Source: Nucisporomicrobium flavum
GTDB lineage: Bacteria; Actinomycetota; Actinomycetes; Mycobacteriales; Micromonosporaceae
Assembly (NCBI RefSeq): GCF_016464385.1
Contig: NZ_JADMLH010000011.1
Coordinates: 1 to 64,000, forward strand
DNA length: 64,000 nt
Direction of reading: 5' to 3'
The notes beneath the pieces were generated by a model. It was not told the origin of the DNA. It saw only the letters and a program-made list of their open reading frames with translations, and searched no databases. This document shows, piece by piece, positions 41,544 through 50,263 of the stretch (positions within the stretch are counted from its first letter, which is position 1; each line of letters begins with the position of its first letter). The translations under genes were made by a program, and so were the position numbers.

Positions 41544-42429
41544 ACAGGTCGGGGAGTCCGCGGAGGCCGTTCCGCACGGACTCGTGGGACAGCGCGAGCT
41601 CGGGTCCGGCGCCTGCCTCGACACCGGCGAGGCAGCGCAGGATGTTCCACCTCGTGTGCCCCAGCCAGCCGCCGATCAGGAACACGAACCAGCTCGGCCC
41701 CCACGGCGGCAGGGTTCCGCCGCCCGCGGCGTAGCCGTCGAGGACCGTACGGAAAATGGCGGGCCGGATGTCGTCGAAGCCCGGCCCCTTCGCGAGGCTC
41801 AGCGCGGTCGAGCCGAGCTCGCCGGACAGGTCGAGCATCCCCGACAGCTCCCAGTCGAGCACCACCGGCCGCCCCTCCCGGGAGAGCAGGTTCCACGGCT
41901 GGATGTCCCGGTGGGTCAGCACGACGGGGCCCGGGCGCTCACAGGTCTCCACGAATCGGGCGATCGCGAGGAACGTCGCGACCCGCGAGGCGAGCTCGCC
42001 GGCCCACGGCTGCCCGGTGGCCGTGGCCCGCTCGGCGAGCTCGGGCCAGTCCCGCGGCGCCGGCTCCTCCGCCGGGACGTGCGGCCACGCGACGCCGAGC
42101 GCATGGATGCGGGCGAGGATCTCACCGATCTCGAACGCGTACGCCGGCGACACGGGTTCCTCGGGCACCTTCTCGCCCTCGACCCACCGATGCACGAGCA
42201 TGCCGGGGCCGGCCGAGATCGGCTCGGGCATCGGGACGCCGGCGGCGAACGCGGCCCGCTCGAACCGGAACACGTCCGCGGCGTGGTAGGCCGAGCGGCG
42301 GTCGAGGACGTTCAGCTCCTTCACCGCGAAGGATCCCCGGTCGGTGTCGAGCCGGTACATCCGGTTGGCGAACCCGCCGTGCACCCGGACCATCGGAGCG
42401 ATCGGCGTGCCGAGCTGGGAAAGGTCCAT
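41506..42429 (-). CDS. Aminoglycoside-phosphotransferase-like kinase
   Basis: 307-residue APH/choline-kinase-fold protein. N-lobe: VHGGFANRMYRLDTDRGSFAVKELN with the ATP-binding Lys. The catalytic loop is THRDIQPWNLL (HxDxxxxN) and the Mg motif is VVLDWELSG. I start at ATG 42429: a TAGATT -10 (42442-42437) lies 7 nt upstream, indicating a leaderless transcript. The phosphate acceptor could be a drug, sugar or metabolite; nothing in the context decides. Its 3' end overlaps the SDR by 38 nt. Confidence 0.87.
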   Translation of the reverse strand: MDLSQLGTPIAPMVRVHGGFANRMYRLDTDRGSFAVKELNVLDRRSAYHAADVFRFERAAFAAGVPMPEPISAGPGMLVHRWVEGEKVPEEPVSPAYAFEIGEILARIHALGVAWPHVPAEEPAPRDWPELAERATATGQPWAGELASRVATFLAIARFVETCERPGPVVLTHRDIQPWNLLSREGRPVVLDWELSGMLDLSGELGSTALSLAKGPGFDDIRPAIFRTVLDGYAAGGGTLPPWGPSWFVFLIGGWLGHTRWNILRCLAGVEAGAGPELALSHESVRNGLRGLPDLFSRLPELQDLRG

Positions 42430-42593
42430 CCGACGCAATCTAGGGCCGCCGGCGGGGTGCCGCACCCGATTTGACCGGCGCGTCCGTCAGCTCCGGGGGA
42501 GTCGAGCCGCAGCGGGGTCCCCCGCGCGGGGGACAGCCAACTGTCCACTCTGTGGTGACGTTTCGCGGAGCGGATTTCCCTAGCGTTTCCGGC

Positions 42594-43823
42594 ATGAAGA
42601 GATCATTCATGACAGTCGTCGTCGCGGCGGCGGTGGCCGGGACGGCCGTCGTCGGTATCGGGGTCGCTCAGGCCAGGACCACCGACCGGCCGGTGCCGGT
42701 CGCGTTCCGGCCCGGCCTGACCGCGACCCTCCAGGCCGACGCGGACGCGCTGCGGAAGTACGGCGCCCCGGGCGTGCTGGCCGAGCTGGACACCGCGCGC
42801 GGTGACGTGCGGGTGCGCAGCGGGTACGGCAACGTCGACGCGCGGACGCCGGTGCCGTGGAATGCGAAGTTCCGCATCGGCAGCTACACCAAGACGTTCG
42901 TGGCGGCCACCATGCTGCAGCTCGTCGGCGAGCGGAAGCTGTCGCTGGACGACACGGTCGAGCGGTTCCTTCCCGGCCCGATCCGGGGCAACGGCAACGA
43001 CGGGCGGAAGATCACCGTACGGCAGCTGCTGCAGCACACCAGCGGCCTGCCCGAGTACTTCATGGGCGTGACCGACTCGGACACCGCCGAGGGGTTCCTG
43101 AAGACCCGGCTGCGCACCTACACCGACGCCGACCTCGTCAAGCTGTCCCTGCAGTTCCCGTCCGAATTCCCGCCCGGCTCGAAGTGGGACTACTCCAACA
43201 CGAACTATGTCGTGGCCGGGATGATCATCAAGAAGGTCACCGGGCACAGCTGGCAGCAGGAGGTGCGGACGCGGATCGTGGAGCCGCTCCGGCTGCGCGA
43301 CACCTCCCTGCCCGGCACCACCCCCACCATCCCGCGCCCGCACGCGGTGGGCTACCAGCGGTTCCCCGGCCCGGGCGGAACTCCGGAGGATCCCCGCTAC
43401 GGTGAGCCGATCGACGCGACGGTGCTGAACCCGTCCATGGCCGACGCCGCCGGTGAGATCATCAGCACCACGGACGACGCCAACCGGTTCCTGCGGGCCC
43501 TGCTGGGCGGCAAGGTGCTCAAGCGCGCGCAGCTCGCCGAGATGCTGCGGACCGTCGAGACCAGCGACCGGCTGACGACCCGGTTCCCGGGCGGCCGGTA
43601 CGGCCTGGGCATCGTGTGGGCGCAGAACTCGTGCGGCGGCTACTGGACGCACGGCGGCGACATCCCCGGCTTCATGACCCGTAACGGCGTCACCCCGGAC
43701 GGCTCCCGCAGCGTCACCGTCTCGATCAACACCGATTCGCTCCAGCCGGACCCCGGAGTTCAGCTGCCCACGGTGGACGTGGCCACCGACCTGATCGACC
43801 ACGCGCTCTGCGGCGCCCGCTGA
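42594..43823 (+). CDS. Secreted serine hydrolase of the beta-lactamase/DD-carboxypeptidase family
   Basis: 409-residue exported class-C-like hydrolase. Signal peptide residues 1-27 (SFMTVVVAAAVAGTAVVGIG). Active-site motifs: SxxK as S97-Y-T-K100 in IGSYTKTF, Y200-S-N202 in WDYSNTNY, and HGG in YWTHGGDIPGF. This matches Streptomyces R61-type D-alanyl-D-alanine carboxypeptidases and related esterases. TAGCGT (42581-42586) lies 7 nt before the ATG, so it is probably leaderless. A strong terminator separates it from the next gene. It could act on peptidoglycan or on D-amino-acid peptides. Confidence 0.88.
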   Translation: MKRSFMTVVVAAAVAGTAVVGIGVAQARTTDRPVPVAFRPGLTATLQADADALRKYGAPGVLAELDTARGDVRVRSGYGNVDARTPVPWNAKFRIGSYTKTFVAATMLQLVGERKLSLDDTVERFLPGPIRGNGNDGRKITVRQLLQHTSGLPEYFMGVTDSDTAEGFLKTRLRTYTDADLVKLSLQFPSEFPPGSKWDYSNTNYVVAGMIIKKVTGHSWQQEVRTRIVEPLRLRDTSLPGTTPTIPRPHAVGYQRFPGPGGTPEDPRYGEPIDATVLNPSMADAAGEIISTTDDANRFLRALLGGKVLKRAQLAEMLRTVETSDRLTTRFPGGRYGLGIVWAQNSCGGYWTHGGDIPGFMTRNGVTPDGSRSVTVSINTDSLQPDPGVQLPTVDVATDLIDHALCGAR

Positions 43824-43828
43824 GCCCT

Positions 43829-43861
43829 GCGGGCCGCGCCCGTTCGCCGGGCGCGGCCCGC
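43829..43861 (+). terminator. Strong hairpin terminator
   Basis: Perfect 14-bp arms GCGGGCCGCGCCCG / CGGGCGCGGCCCGC with a TTCGC loop, 6 nt after the beta-lactamase-like stop. Confidence 0.8.
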
Positions 43862-43890
43862 CGTCCACCACCGGGGAAGGACCCAACGAC

Positions 43891-45120
43891 ATGACAATCG
43901 CGAAAAGGTACGGCCACCTGCCGATGGTTCTCGCCACCGCCGCCCTGCTCACCGTGGGCGTGGGAGTCGCCAACGCCGGCGAGCGCACGGGCGCTACAGC
44001 CGCCACCACCACCGCGGCCGCCGCACCGTCCGGCTGGGAGGGCATCACCCGCGAGCAGGTGCGGATCGACCTCGGCGCAGGCTGGGTCACCGACGGGGAG
44101 CTGACCTACCCGGCCGCCGCCGGGGGCCGTCTGCCGCTGGTCGTGTTCCTGCACGGCAGCGGACGCAACGACATGAACCAGACTGTGCCGGGCGGCAAGG
44201 GCTCGACGTTCGTCCGGCTCGCGCAGGCCGCCGGCCGGGAGGGTTACGCGACCCTGCGGTTCAACAAGCGCGGGGTGACCGGCATCGGGCCGGTACGCAC
44301 CACGGACCCCGCCCAGCTGACGCCGGAGAAGCCGTACCAGCGCACCCAGCTGGACGCCGCCGCGGTGGTCCGGTTCGCCGCACGGTCGCCGCGGGTGAAC
44401 CCGTCGAAGATCATGCTGCTCGGCCACAGCGAGGGCACCAACGTGGCCGCCAACCTCGCCGCCGAGCCGAAGCGGTACGGCATCCCGAAACCGGCCGGGG
44501 TGGTCGCGATGGCGGTCGTCGGCAAGCCCGTCGAGCAGCTGGTGACGTTCCAGGTGTACGGCCGCCTGCTGCTGCAACTGCACGACGAGTTCGACCTCGA
44601 CGGCGACGGCCGGCTGACGGCCGTGGAGGCGTCCGATGGCCTGGTGGGCCAGCCGGAGGAGGTCGCCGCCCTGTTCCGCTCCGTGCTGCTCGACGGCGGG
44701 CGGGTGAAGGCCGGCACCGACCGCAACCACGACGGCCGGATCGCTGTCGACGCCGAGGCCGGCCCGGTGCTGCGCGAGCTCACCGGCATCGACGCGTACC
44801 CGGAGATTCCCAGCCTGGACCCCTTCCTGGTCACGTACCTGAAGGATCTCGGCCGTTTCCCGACCGTCGAGCGGGCACTGCCGCGGTTCTCCGGCCCGAC
44901 GCTGCTGCTCAACGGCGAGAACGACCTCGAGACCCCGGCCCGGGCCGCCCTCGCGGCGGACGCCGCGGTGGCCGCGGCCGGCAACCGGGACCACAAGGTC
45001 GTGATCTACCCCGGCCTGGCGCACACCATGAACCTGTCACCCAGGTACGCCGATGAGCTGGGTGAACCGGACCAGCGGGTGATCGACGAGGTCCAGGGCT
45101 GGCTCAAAGCGCACCGCTGA
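43891..45120 (+). CDS. Secreted alpha/beta-hydrolase with inserted EF-hand loop
   Basis: 409-residue exported hydrolase. Signal peptide about 1-30. The alpha/beta core has oxyanion-side LVVFLHGSGRND, the nucleophile elbow LLGHSEGTN (S180), acid D345 in LLNGENDLETP and the catalytic His in PGLAHTMN. Between strands, residues 235-246 form a canonical EF-hand (DLDGDGRLTAVE). Residues 277-289 form a second, degenerate one (DRNHDGRIAVDAE, position 12 not Glu). Calcium binding in the lid is therefore likely, which is unusual for the family. GGGGAAGG precedes the ATG. Esterase or peptidase activity is undetermined. Confidence 0.85.
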   Translation: MTIAKRYGHLPMVLATAALLTVGVGVANAGERTGATAATTTAAAAPSGWEGITREQVRIDLGAGWVTDGELTYPAAAGGRLPLVVFLHGSGRNDMNQTVPGGKGSTFVRLAQAAGREGYATLRFNKRGVTGIGPVRTTDPAQLTPEKPYQRTQLDAAAVVRFAARSPRVNPSKIMLLGHSEGTNVAANLAAEPKRYGIPKPAGVVAMAVVGKPVEQLVTFQVYGRLLLQLHDEFDLDGDGRLTAVEASDGLVGQPEEVAALFRSVLLDGGRVKAGTDRNHDGRIAVDAEAGPVLRELTGIDAYPEIPSLDPFLVTYLKDLGRFPTVERALPRFSGPTLLLNGENDLETPARAALAADAAVAAAGNRDHKVVIYPGLAHTMNLSPRYADELGEPDQRVIDEVQGWLKAHR

Positions 45121-45237
45121 TCGCGACCTGTGGTCATGCACCCAGCAAAGCTCGCGTCCGGCCCGGGAGGGAGTCACCGCTCAAAGGGGTACCGGCAGGG
45201 GCCCCTTCCGGCCGGACCGGCTGCCTAACCTGGGGAC

Positions 45238-45702
45238 ATGGACAACCGCAGCGAGGTACGCGCGTCCCTGAGCTCCCGCCGGGCCAGGATGCCGATGAGC
45301 GCCGCTGACCTGCGCACGATCTATGTCGACTACCTTCAGGCAGCCAACGACCGCGAGTTCCACCGCATGGCCGAGTTCGTGCACGACACCCTCGTCTTCA
45401 ACGGCGACCCCGTCTCCCGGGACGACTACGTTGCCGCGATGCGGCAGGCGGTGGACTCGGTGCGGGACTACACCTGGCGCCTCGACGACCTGGTCATCGA
45501 GGGCGAACGGGCGGCGGCCCGGCTGACCGTCACCGGCACCCCGGTCAGGGAGTGGCGGGGCCTGCAACCCACCGGCCGCGACGTCACCTTCACCGAGTGC
45601 GCGTTCTACCACTTCCGCGACGGCCGCTTCGAGCGCATGTGGTACCTCCTCGACACCCGGGCGATCGAGGAACAGCTGGCAGGCTTGCCGCAATCATCTT
45701 AG
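45238..45702 (+). CDS. NTF2/SnoaL-like protein (ester-cyclase type)
   Basis: 154-residue cone-fold protein: LRTIYVDYLQAANDREFHRMAEFVHD, WRLDDLVIEGERAAARLTVTGTP, GRDVTFTECAFYHFRDGRFERMWYLLD are typical SnoaL/ester-cyclase strands. ATG 45238 lies 6 nt after TAACCT (45226-45231), a leaderless start; ATGs at 45289 and 45295 are closer to the conserved domain and cannot be excluded. A flavin monooxygenase and a MarR gene follow with short gaps, suggesting a small modification pathway. Confidence 0.8.
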   Translation: MDNRSEVRASLSSRRARMPMSAADLRTIYVDYLQAANDREFHRMAEFVHDTLVFNGDPVSRDDYVAAMRQAVDSVRDYTWRLDDLVIEGERAAARLTVTGTPVREWRGLQPTGRDVTFTECAFYHFRDGRFERMWYLLDTRAIEEQLAGLPQSS

Positions 45703-45712
45703 TCATTAAGAT
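45685..45712 (+). promoter_or_regulatory. Promoter overlapped by a MarR-type palindrome
   Basis: TTGCCG (45685-45690), 16-nt spacer, TAAGAT (45707-45712), then 6 nt to ATG 45719. ATCTTA-GTCAT-TAAGAT (45696-45712) is a perfect 6-bp-arm palindrome covering the -10. It is an AT-rich island in GC-rich sequence, as expected of a MarR operator; the MarR gene is the last gene of this transcript. Confidence 0.7.
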
Positions 45713-45718
45713 AACTGG

Positions 45719-46966
45719 ATGGATATATCGACCGACTTCTCGGTGGCGATCGCCGGCGCCGGACTGTCCGGCCTCTGTCTCGCCCAGTACCTGATGCGGG
45801 CCGGCGTGGACGTGCACGTCTACGAGCGCGACCCCGGACCCTTCGTCCGGCGGCAGGGCTACCGGATCATCCTCGACCGGTACGGGCTGGAGGCGCTGCG
45901 GGAGAGCCTGCCCCGCCCGCTGTACCGCCTGGCGCTCACCACCGGCGACGAGCCGGGCGGGCACATGCGCTTCACCGACAGGCGCCTGCGGGACGCCTTC
46001 ACCGTCACCTTCAAGGACGAGCCGCACGCGACCCGCCAGGTCGACCGGCTGACCCTGCGGTCGATCCTCATGTCCGGACTGGACGGGCGCGTCCACTACG
46101 GCCGGTCCGCCGTCGCGGTCGACAGCGGCGGCCCAGCCGGGCTGCGGCTGCGGTTCACCGACGGACGGTCCGTCCCGGCGACCGTCGTCGTGGGCGCGGA
46201 CGGCGTCGGCTCGGCGCTGCGCGCGCAGCTCATGCCGGACGCGGATCCGGCCGGAACCCCGATGGCGGGCGTCTACGGCAGGTCCCCGCTGCGGCGGGAC
46301 GGCGGGAGCGTCATCCCGGAGGCTTTGCGGACCAGCGGGGTCCTGGCCATCGCCGACCGGCCCGGCCGGGCCTTCTTTTTCACCTCCATGCGATTCGGGG
46401 AGAGCCCGCGGGAGGCGTTCGCGCGCCTGGCACCGGGCAGCTATGCGCCCACCGGCGACGACTACGTCATGTGGGGGCTGCTGCTCCGGCAGGAGGAGGT
46501 TCCCGCCGGCGTCCGCGGGGACCTGCTGGCGCTGCGGGAGCTGGCCGCCCGCAGGAGCGCGGACTTCCACCCGCTCATCCGGCGGCTGGTCGACACCGCG
46601 GAGCCGGACGCCACCGTGCTCAACCTCTTCGCCACCGGCCGGCGCCCGCACCGGTGGGCCGTGCCCCGGGCGACGATGATGGGCGACGCCGTCCACGTCA
46701 TGCCGCCGTTCGGCGCCCACGGCGGCAACACCGCTCTGCGCGACGCCGCCCTGCTCGGCCACCGGCTTGTCGAGGCCCGCGCGAACGGTACGCCGGTGGA
46801 GGAGGCGATCGCCGCGTACCAGGACGAGATGGTGCCGTACGCCTTCCGTGCCGTCGACACCGCCGCCGGGCTGATGCGCCGCCTCACCGGGGGAGCGGCC
46901 GCCCCGCACTGGGTGCTGACCCGGGTGCTACCGCGGCTGCACCGGGTCACCGTACCCGAGGCATGA
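45719..46966 (+). CDS. FAD-dependent monooxygenase
   Basis: 415-residue class A flavoprotein: VAIAGAGLSGLCLAQYLMRAG (GxGxxG), VVVGADGVGSALRAQL (DG motif) and MMGDAVHVMPPFGAHGGNTA (GD motif). This group hydroxylates or epoxidises aromatic or polyketide-like compounds and includes tetracycline-modifying enzymes. The leaderless ATG at 45719 follows a palindrome-covered -10. Its TGA overlaps the MarR start as ATGA, so regulator and enzyme are co-expressed; induction by the substrate is a reasonable inference. Confidence 0.88.
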   Translation: MDISTDFSVAIAGAGLSGLCLAQYLMRAGVDVHVYERDPGPFVRRQGYRIILDRYGLEALRESLPRPLYRLALTTGDEPGGHMRFTDRRLRDAFTVTFKDEPHATRQVDRLTLRSILMSGLDGRVHYGRSAVAVDSGGPAGLRLRFTDGRSVPATVVVGADGVGSALRAQLMPDADPAGTPMAGVYGRSPLRRDGGSVIPEALRTSGVLAIADRPGRAFFFTSMRFGESPREAFARLAPGSYAPTGDDYVMWGLLLRQEEVPAGVRGDLLALRELAARRSADFHPLIRRLVDTAEPDATVLNLFATGRRPHRWAVPRATMMGDAVHVMPPFGAHGGNTALRDAALLGHRLVEARANGTPVEEAIAAYQDEMVPYAFRAVDTAAGLMRRLTGGAAAPHWVLTRVLPRLHRVTVPEA

Positions 46967-47463
46967 TGGCGGGCATGACCCACGAGCCGGCCCGCGAGTC
47001 CGCGATCGCCGACCTCATGCGTGCCGGCCGCGAGACCTCGCGGCTGTCCGTGGTCTTCCGGTACGCGATCGCGGACCGGCTGGGTCTCACCGTGAGCGAC
47101 CTGGAGGCCCTGGACTTCCTGGCCGACGTCGGATCCGCCACCGCGGGCCAGGTCGCTGAGCGAACCAACCTCACCACCGGAGCCGTGACCAGCATGCTCC
47201 GCCGCCTCCAGCAGGCCGGCTATGTCACGGCCGACCGTGACCCGGCGGACCGGCGCCGCGTGATCGTCACCCTGCGGCCGGAGCGGGCCGCCGAGCTGGA
47301 GCGACCGTACGAGCGGTTCGCCGAGCGGGCACAGCGGCTCATCGAGGGCTACAGCGTCGAGGAGCTCACGTTCCTGGTCCACCACTTCGGCCGCATGCAG
47401 GCGATGTACCTCGCCGAGCTGGACGGCCTCCGCGGCGACGACACCGCGCCGCGGTCCGCCTGA
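46963..47463 (+). CDS. MarR-family transcriptional regulator
   Basis: 166-residue winged-helix regulator: LTVSDLEALDFLADVGSATAGQVAERTNLTTGAVTSMLRRLQQAGYVTADRDPADRRRVIVTL. Start ATG 46963 overlaps the monooxygenase stop (ATGA); ATG 46966 and 46975 are alternatives. The palindrome at 45696-45712 in front of the monooxygenase is its likely operator. Confidence 0.88.
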   Translation: MMAGMTHEPARESAIADLMRAGRETSRLSVVFRYAIADRLGLTVSDLEALDFLADVGSATAGQVAERTNLTTGAVTSMLRRLQQAGYVTADRDPADRRRVIVTLRPERAAELERPYERFAERAQRLIEGYSVEELTFLVHHFGRMQAMYLAELDGLRGDDTAPRSA

Positions 47464-47510
47464 GGCCGGCAATCGCCATCGGACCACCCTTGCGCATGCC
47501 GAATCCGTGC

Positions 47511-47523
47511 TTGACGACGTCAA
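47511..47523. promoter_or_regulatory. Palindrome in the symporter leader region
   Basis: TTGACG-A-CGTCAA, perfect 6-bp arms. The 186-bp gap 47464-47649 also holds TTGACA at 47544-47549 with a weak TAAACA 19 bp on (47569). Promoter placement is uncertain. Confidence 0.4.
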
Positions 47524-47649
47524 TGGGCCGTTGTTCACTGGCCTTGACAATCGACGAGCGCTGATGAGTAAACAGGGGTCAGTCCGTCCGCAGTACGCGT
47601 GATAAATGTCTGGACATTCTCTCCCACACCAGCTGGGAAGGGGCCGATC

Positions 47650-49317
47650 ATGTTTGTGGCGGCGGACAGCGGCAGCGCCCTGAGTCTGGACCTGAGCCCG
47701 GTCGATCTGGTGCTGATGGTGATCTACTTCTCCTTCGTGCTGGGCATCGGGTTCGCGCTCAAGCGCGCGGTCAAGTCGTCGCTGGACTTCTTCCTCTCCG
47801 GCCGGTCGCTGCCCGCATGGGTCACCGGTATCGGGTTCATCTCGGCCAACATCGGCGCGGTCGAGCTCCTCGGTCAGTCCGCCAGCGGCGCCCAGTACGG
47901 CGCGTCCATGGTGCACTACTTCTGGATCGGCGCCATTCCCGCCATGGTGTTCCTGGGCATCGTCATGATGCCCTTCTACTACGGCTCCAAGGTGCGCAGC
48001 GTCCCCGAGTACCTGCGGTTGCGGTTCGACCCGAAGGCGCACCTGATCAACGCGATCACCTTCGTCGTGGGAAGCATGCTGATCGCCGGCGTGAACCTCT
48101 ACGCGCTGTCCATCGTCCTCGAGGCGCTGCTCGGCATCCCGCTCATCTTCGCCATCATCCTGTCCGCCGCTTTCGTGCTGTCCTACATCCTGCTGGGTGG
48201 GCTGACCAGCGCCATCTACAACGAAGTGATGCAATTCTTCGTCGTGCTCATCGGCATGGTCCCGTTGACGATCATCGCGATCAAGGAGACCGGCGGCCTC
48301 GGCCGGCTGTTCGACAGGCTGAGCGCGGAACACGGCGCGGCGTTCGTGGAACCGTGGACGGGCACGGGCGTCGGCGGCTCCAACCCCGTCGGCGATTGGA
48401 TCGGCATCATCCTCGGCCTGGCCTTCTGCCTGTCCTTCGGATACTGGACGACGAACTTCGCCGAGGTCCAGCGCGCGATGGCCGCCAAGGACGGCAACTC
48501 CGCCCGGCTCACCCCGATCATCGGGGCCTATCCCAAGTCGTTCGTACCCCTGATCACCATTCTGCCGGGCATGGCCGCTCTCGTTCTGCTGCCCGGCATC
48601 GGCACCGCCGGCAGCGGACTGGAATACAACGACGCCATCCCCGCACTGATGGACAAGTACCTGCCCCCGGGTGTGCTCGGGGTCGCGGTGACCGGTCTGC
48701 TGGCCGCGTTCATGGCCGGCATGGCGGCGAATGTGTCGAGCTTCAACGCGGTGTTCACCTACGACCTCTGGCAGGACTACATCCGGCCGGGTCGCCCCGA
48801 CCGCTACTACCTCGTGGTGGGCCGCTGGGTGACCGTCGGCGGGGTCGGTGTCGCCGTTCTCACCGCGCTCATCGCCTCCGGCTTCAGCAATATCTCCAAC
48901 TACCTGCAGACGTTGTTCTCGTTCTTCAACGTCCCGCTGTTCTGCGCGTTCATCATCGGCATGTTCTGGCGGCGGGCGAGCAGGAGCGCGGGTTTCTGGG
49001 GCATTCTGGCCGGTACGGTGACCGCCGTTCTCGTGTACGCGCTCTACAAATTCGACGTGCTGCAGTTCCGCAGCGATCTGCACGAGACGATGTGGGGCTC
49101 GATCGCGGCATTCTGCGCCGGTGCCCTCGCGATGGTGCTCGCGTCGCTGCGAGAGCCGCGCAAGACCGACCAGGAACTGCACGGGCTGGTGTACGGGATG
49201 GAGATCCGCGACGCCTCCGACACCGCCGCCCGCGCGTGGTACCGATCGCCGATCGTTCTCGGGGTCGGGGTGCTCGTCCTCAACGCCGGGCTCTACGGCG
49301 CCGTCTACGCGTTCTGA
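47650..49317 (+). CDS. Sodium:solute symporter (SSS family)
   Basis: 555-residue membrane protein with about 14 helices. Signatures: FFLSGRSLPAWVTGIGFISANIGAVELLG in the first part and GLLAAFMAGMAANVSSFNAVFTYDL in the Na+-site region. It resembles SSS transporters for sugars, inositol or related solutes. GAAGGGG upstream supports ATG 47650. A small two-helix membrane protein follows after 26 nt and is probably an accessory subunit, as in other actinobacterial SSS operons. Confidence 0.9.
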   Translation: MFVAADSGSALSLDLSPVDLVLMVIYFSFVLGIGFALKRAVKSSLDFFLSGRSLPAWVTGIGFISANIGAVELLGQSASGAQYGASMVHYFWIGAIPAMVFLGIVMMPFYYGSKVRSVPEYLRLRFDPKAHLINAITFVVGSMLIAGVNLYALSIVLEALLGIPLIFAIILSAAFVLSYILLGGLTSAIYNEVMQFFVVLIGMVPLTIIAIKETGGLGRLFDRLSAEHGAAFVEPWTGTGVGGSNPVGDWIGIILGLAFCLSFGYWTTNFAEVQRAMAAKDGNSARLTPIIGAYPKSFVPLITILPGMAALVLLPGIGTAGSGLEYNDAIPALMDKYLPPGVLGVAVTGLLAAFMAGMAANVSSFNAVFTYDLWQDYIRPGRPDRYYLVVGRWVTVGGVGVAVLTALIASGFSNISNYLQTLFSFFNVPLFCAFIIGMFWRRASRSAGFWGILAGTVTAVLVYALYKFDVLQFRSDLHETMWGSIAAFCAGALAMVLASLREPRKTDQELHGLVYGMEIRDASDTAARAWYRSPIVLGVGVLVLNAGLYGAVYAF

Positions 49318-49343
49318 CCCGCTGAACCCGAGGAGGTTCCGCC

Positions 49344-49733
49344 ATGACGTCACCGGAGGAGAGGCCGGGCGAGCACGGCACCGACTTCTGGGCGAAGCTC
49401 TTCGACATCCGTTCCTTCACCGGCGCGCTGTTCCTGATCTTCGGTGCGATCGTCACAGTCGTCGGGCTGACCGCCGGCGACGCCGATATCCGCAAGTCCG
49501 CTGGATTGAACCTCGCGCTCATCATCGGGCCGATCATGCTCGCCATGGGGCTGTTCTTCGTGGTCTGGCTCCTGCTCAAGCCACCACAGCTGTTGCACAG
49601 CCATGAGGTCACCGAGGAGGACCTCCCCGAACAACTGCGCCACCGCGGCCTGGAAGCCGTCCCCGAGCACCCCGGCGAACCGGGCACCGACCCGCCGCCC
49701 CCGCCAGGACGGCGCCGCCCGGGCGGGCACTGA
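49344..49733 (+). CDS. Small two-helix membrane protein linked to the symporter
   Basis: 129-residue protein with helices ALFLIFGAIVTVVGLTAG and LALIIGPIMLAMGLFFVVWLLL, and a Pro-rich cytoplasmic tail (EHPGEPGTDPPPPPGRRRPG). GAGGAGG precedes the ATG. The spacing and orientation make it part of the symporter operon; function unknown. Confidence 0.78.
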   Translation: MTSPEERPGEHGTDFWAKLFDIRSFTGALFLIFGAIVTVVGLTAGDADIRKSAGLNLALIIGPIMLAMGLFFVVWLLLKPPQLLHSHEVTEEDLPEQLRHRGLEAVPEHPGEPGTDPPPPPGRRRPGGH

Positions 49734-49768
49734 CCGTTCAGGGAGCCGCCTGCCGCGTAGGAGGGAAC

Positions 49769-50263
49769 ATGAGGTACGGCACGATCATCGTCGGCACCGA
49801 CGGTTCGGAGTCCGCGCTCAAAGCGGTCGAGCAGGCCGCCGAGATCGCCGCGGCGCGCTCCGCGCGGCTCCTCCTGGTGTGCGCCTATCACCCGTTGACG
49901 GCCAAGGAGCAGAGCATCCTCGCCGCGGCGGTCGGCCCCACCAGCATGTACCAGGTGGCCGGGACCGACGCCGCCAAGGAGGCGCTCGAGGCGGCACGGC
50001 AGCGTGCGGCCGAGGCCGGCGCATCCGACGTGACCACGACGCTGGTCAAGGGCGATCCCGGTCAGGCACTGCTGACGACGGCGAAGAAGCAGGGCGCGGA
50101 CCTCATCGTCGTGGGCAGCCGCGGCATCAACACGCTCTCCGGGCGACTGCTCGGCTCGGTGCCGGCGGACGTGTCACAACGGGCATCGTGCGACGTCCTC
50201 ATCGTGCATACGATGAAGGGCGGGCCCCGCACTTTCGGGAGCAGCGATGACACGGACGATTGA
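49769..50263 (+). CDS. Universal stress protein
   Basis: 164-residue single UspA domain. The ATP-binding elements are IIVGTDGSESALKAV at the N-terminus and VVGSRGINTLSGRLLGSVPADV (Gxx G-x9-G-S), so it is of the ATP-binding type. Ribosome site GGAGGG. It follows the symporter pair by 35 nt and overlaps the next gene by 17 nt. Confidence 0.92.
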   Translation: MRYGTIIVGTDGSESALKAVEQAAEIAAARSARLLLVCAYHPLTAKEQSILAAAVGPTSMYQVAGTDAAKEALEAARQRAAEAGASDVTTTLVKGDPGQALLTTAKKQGADLIVVGSRGINTLSGRLLGSVPADVSQRASCDVLIVHTMKGGPRTFGSSDDTDD

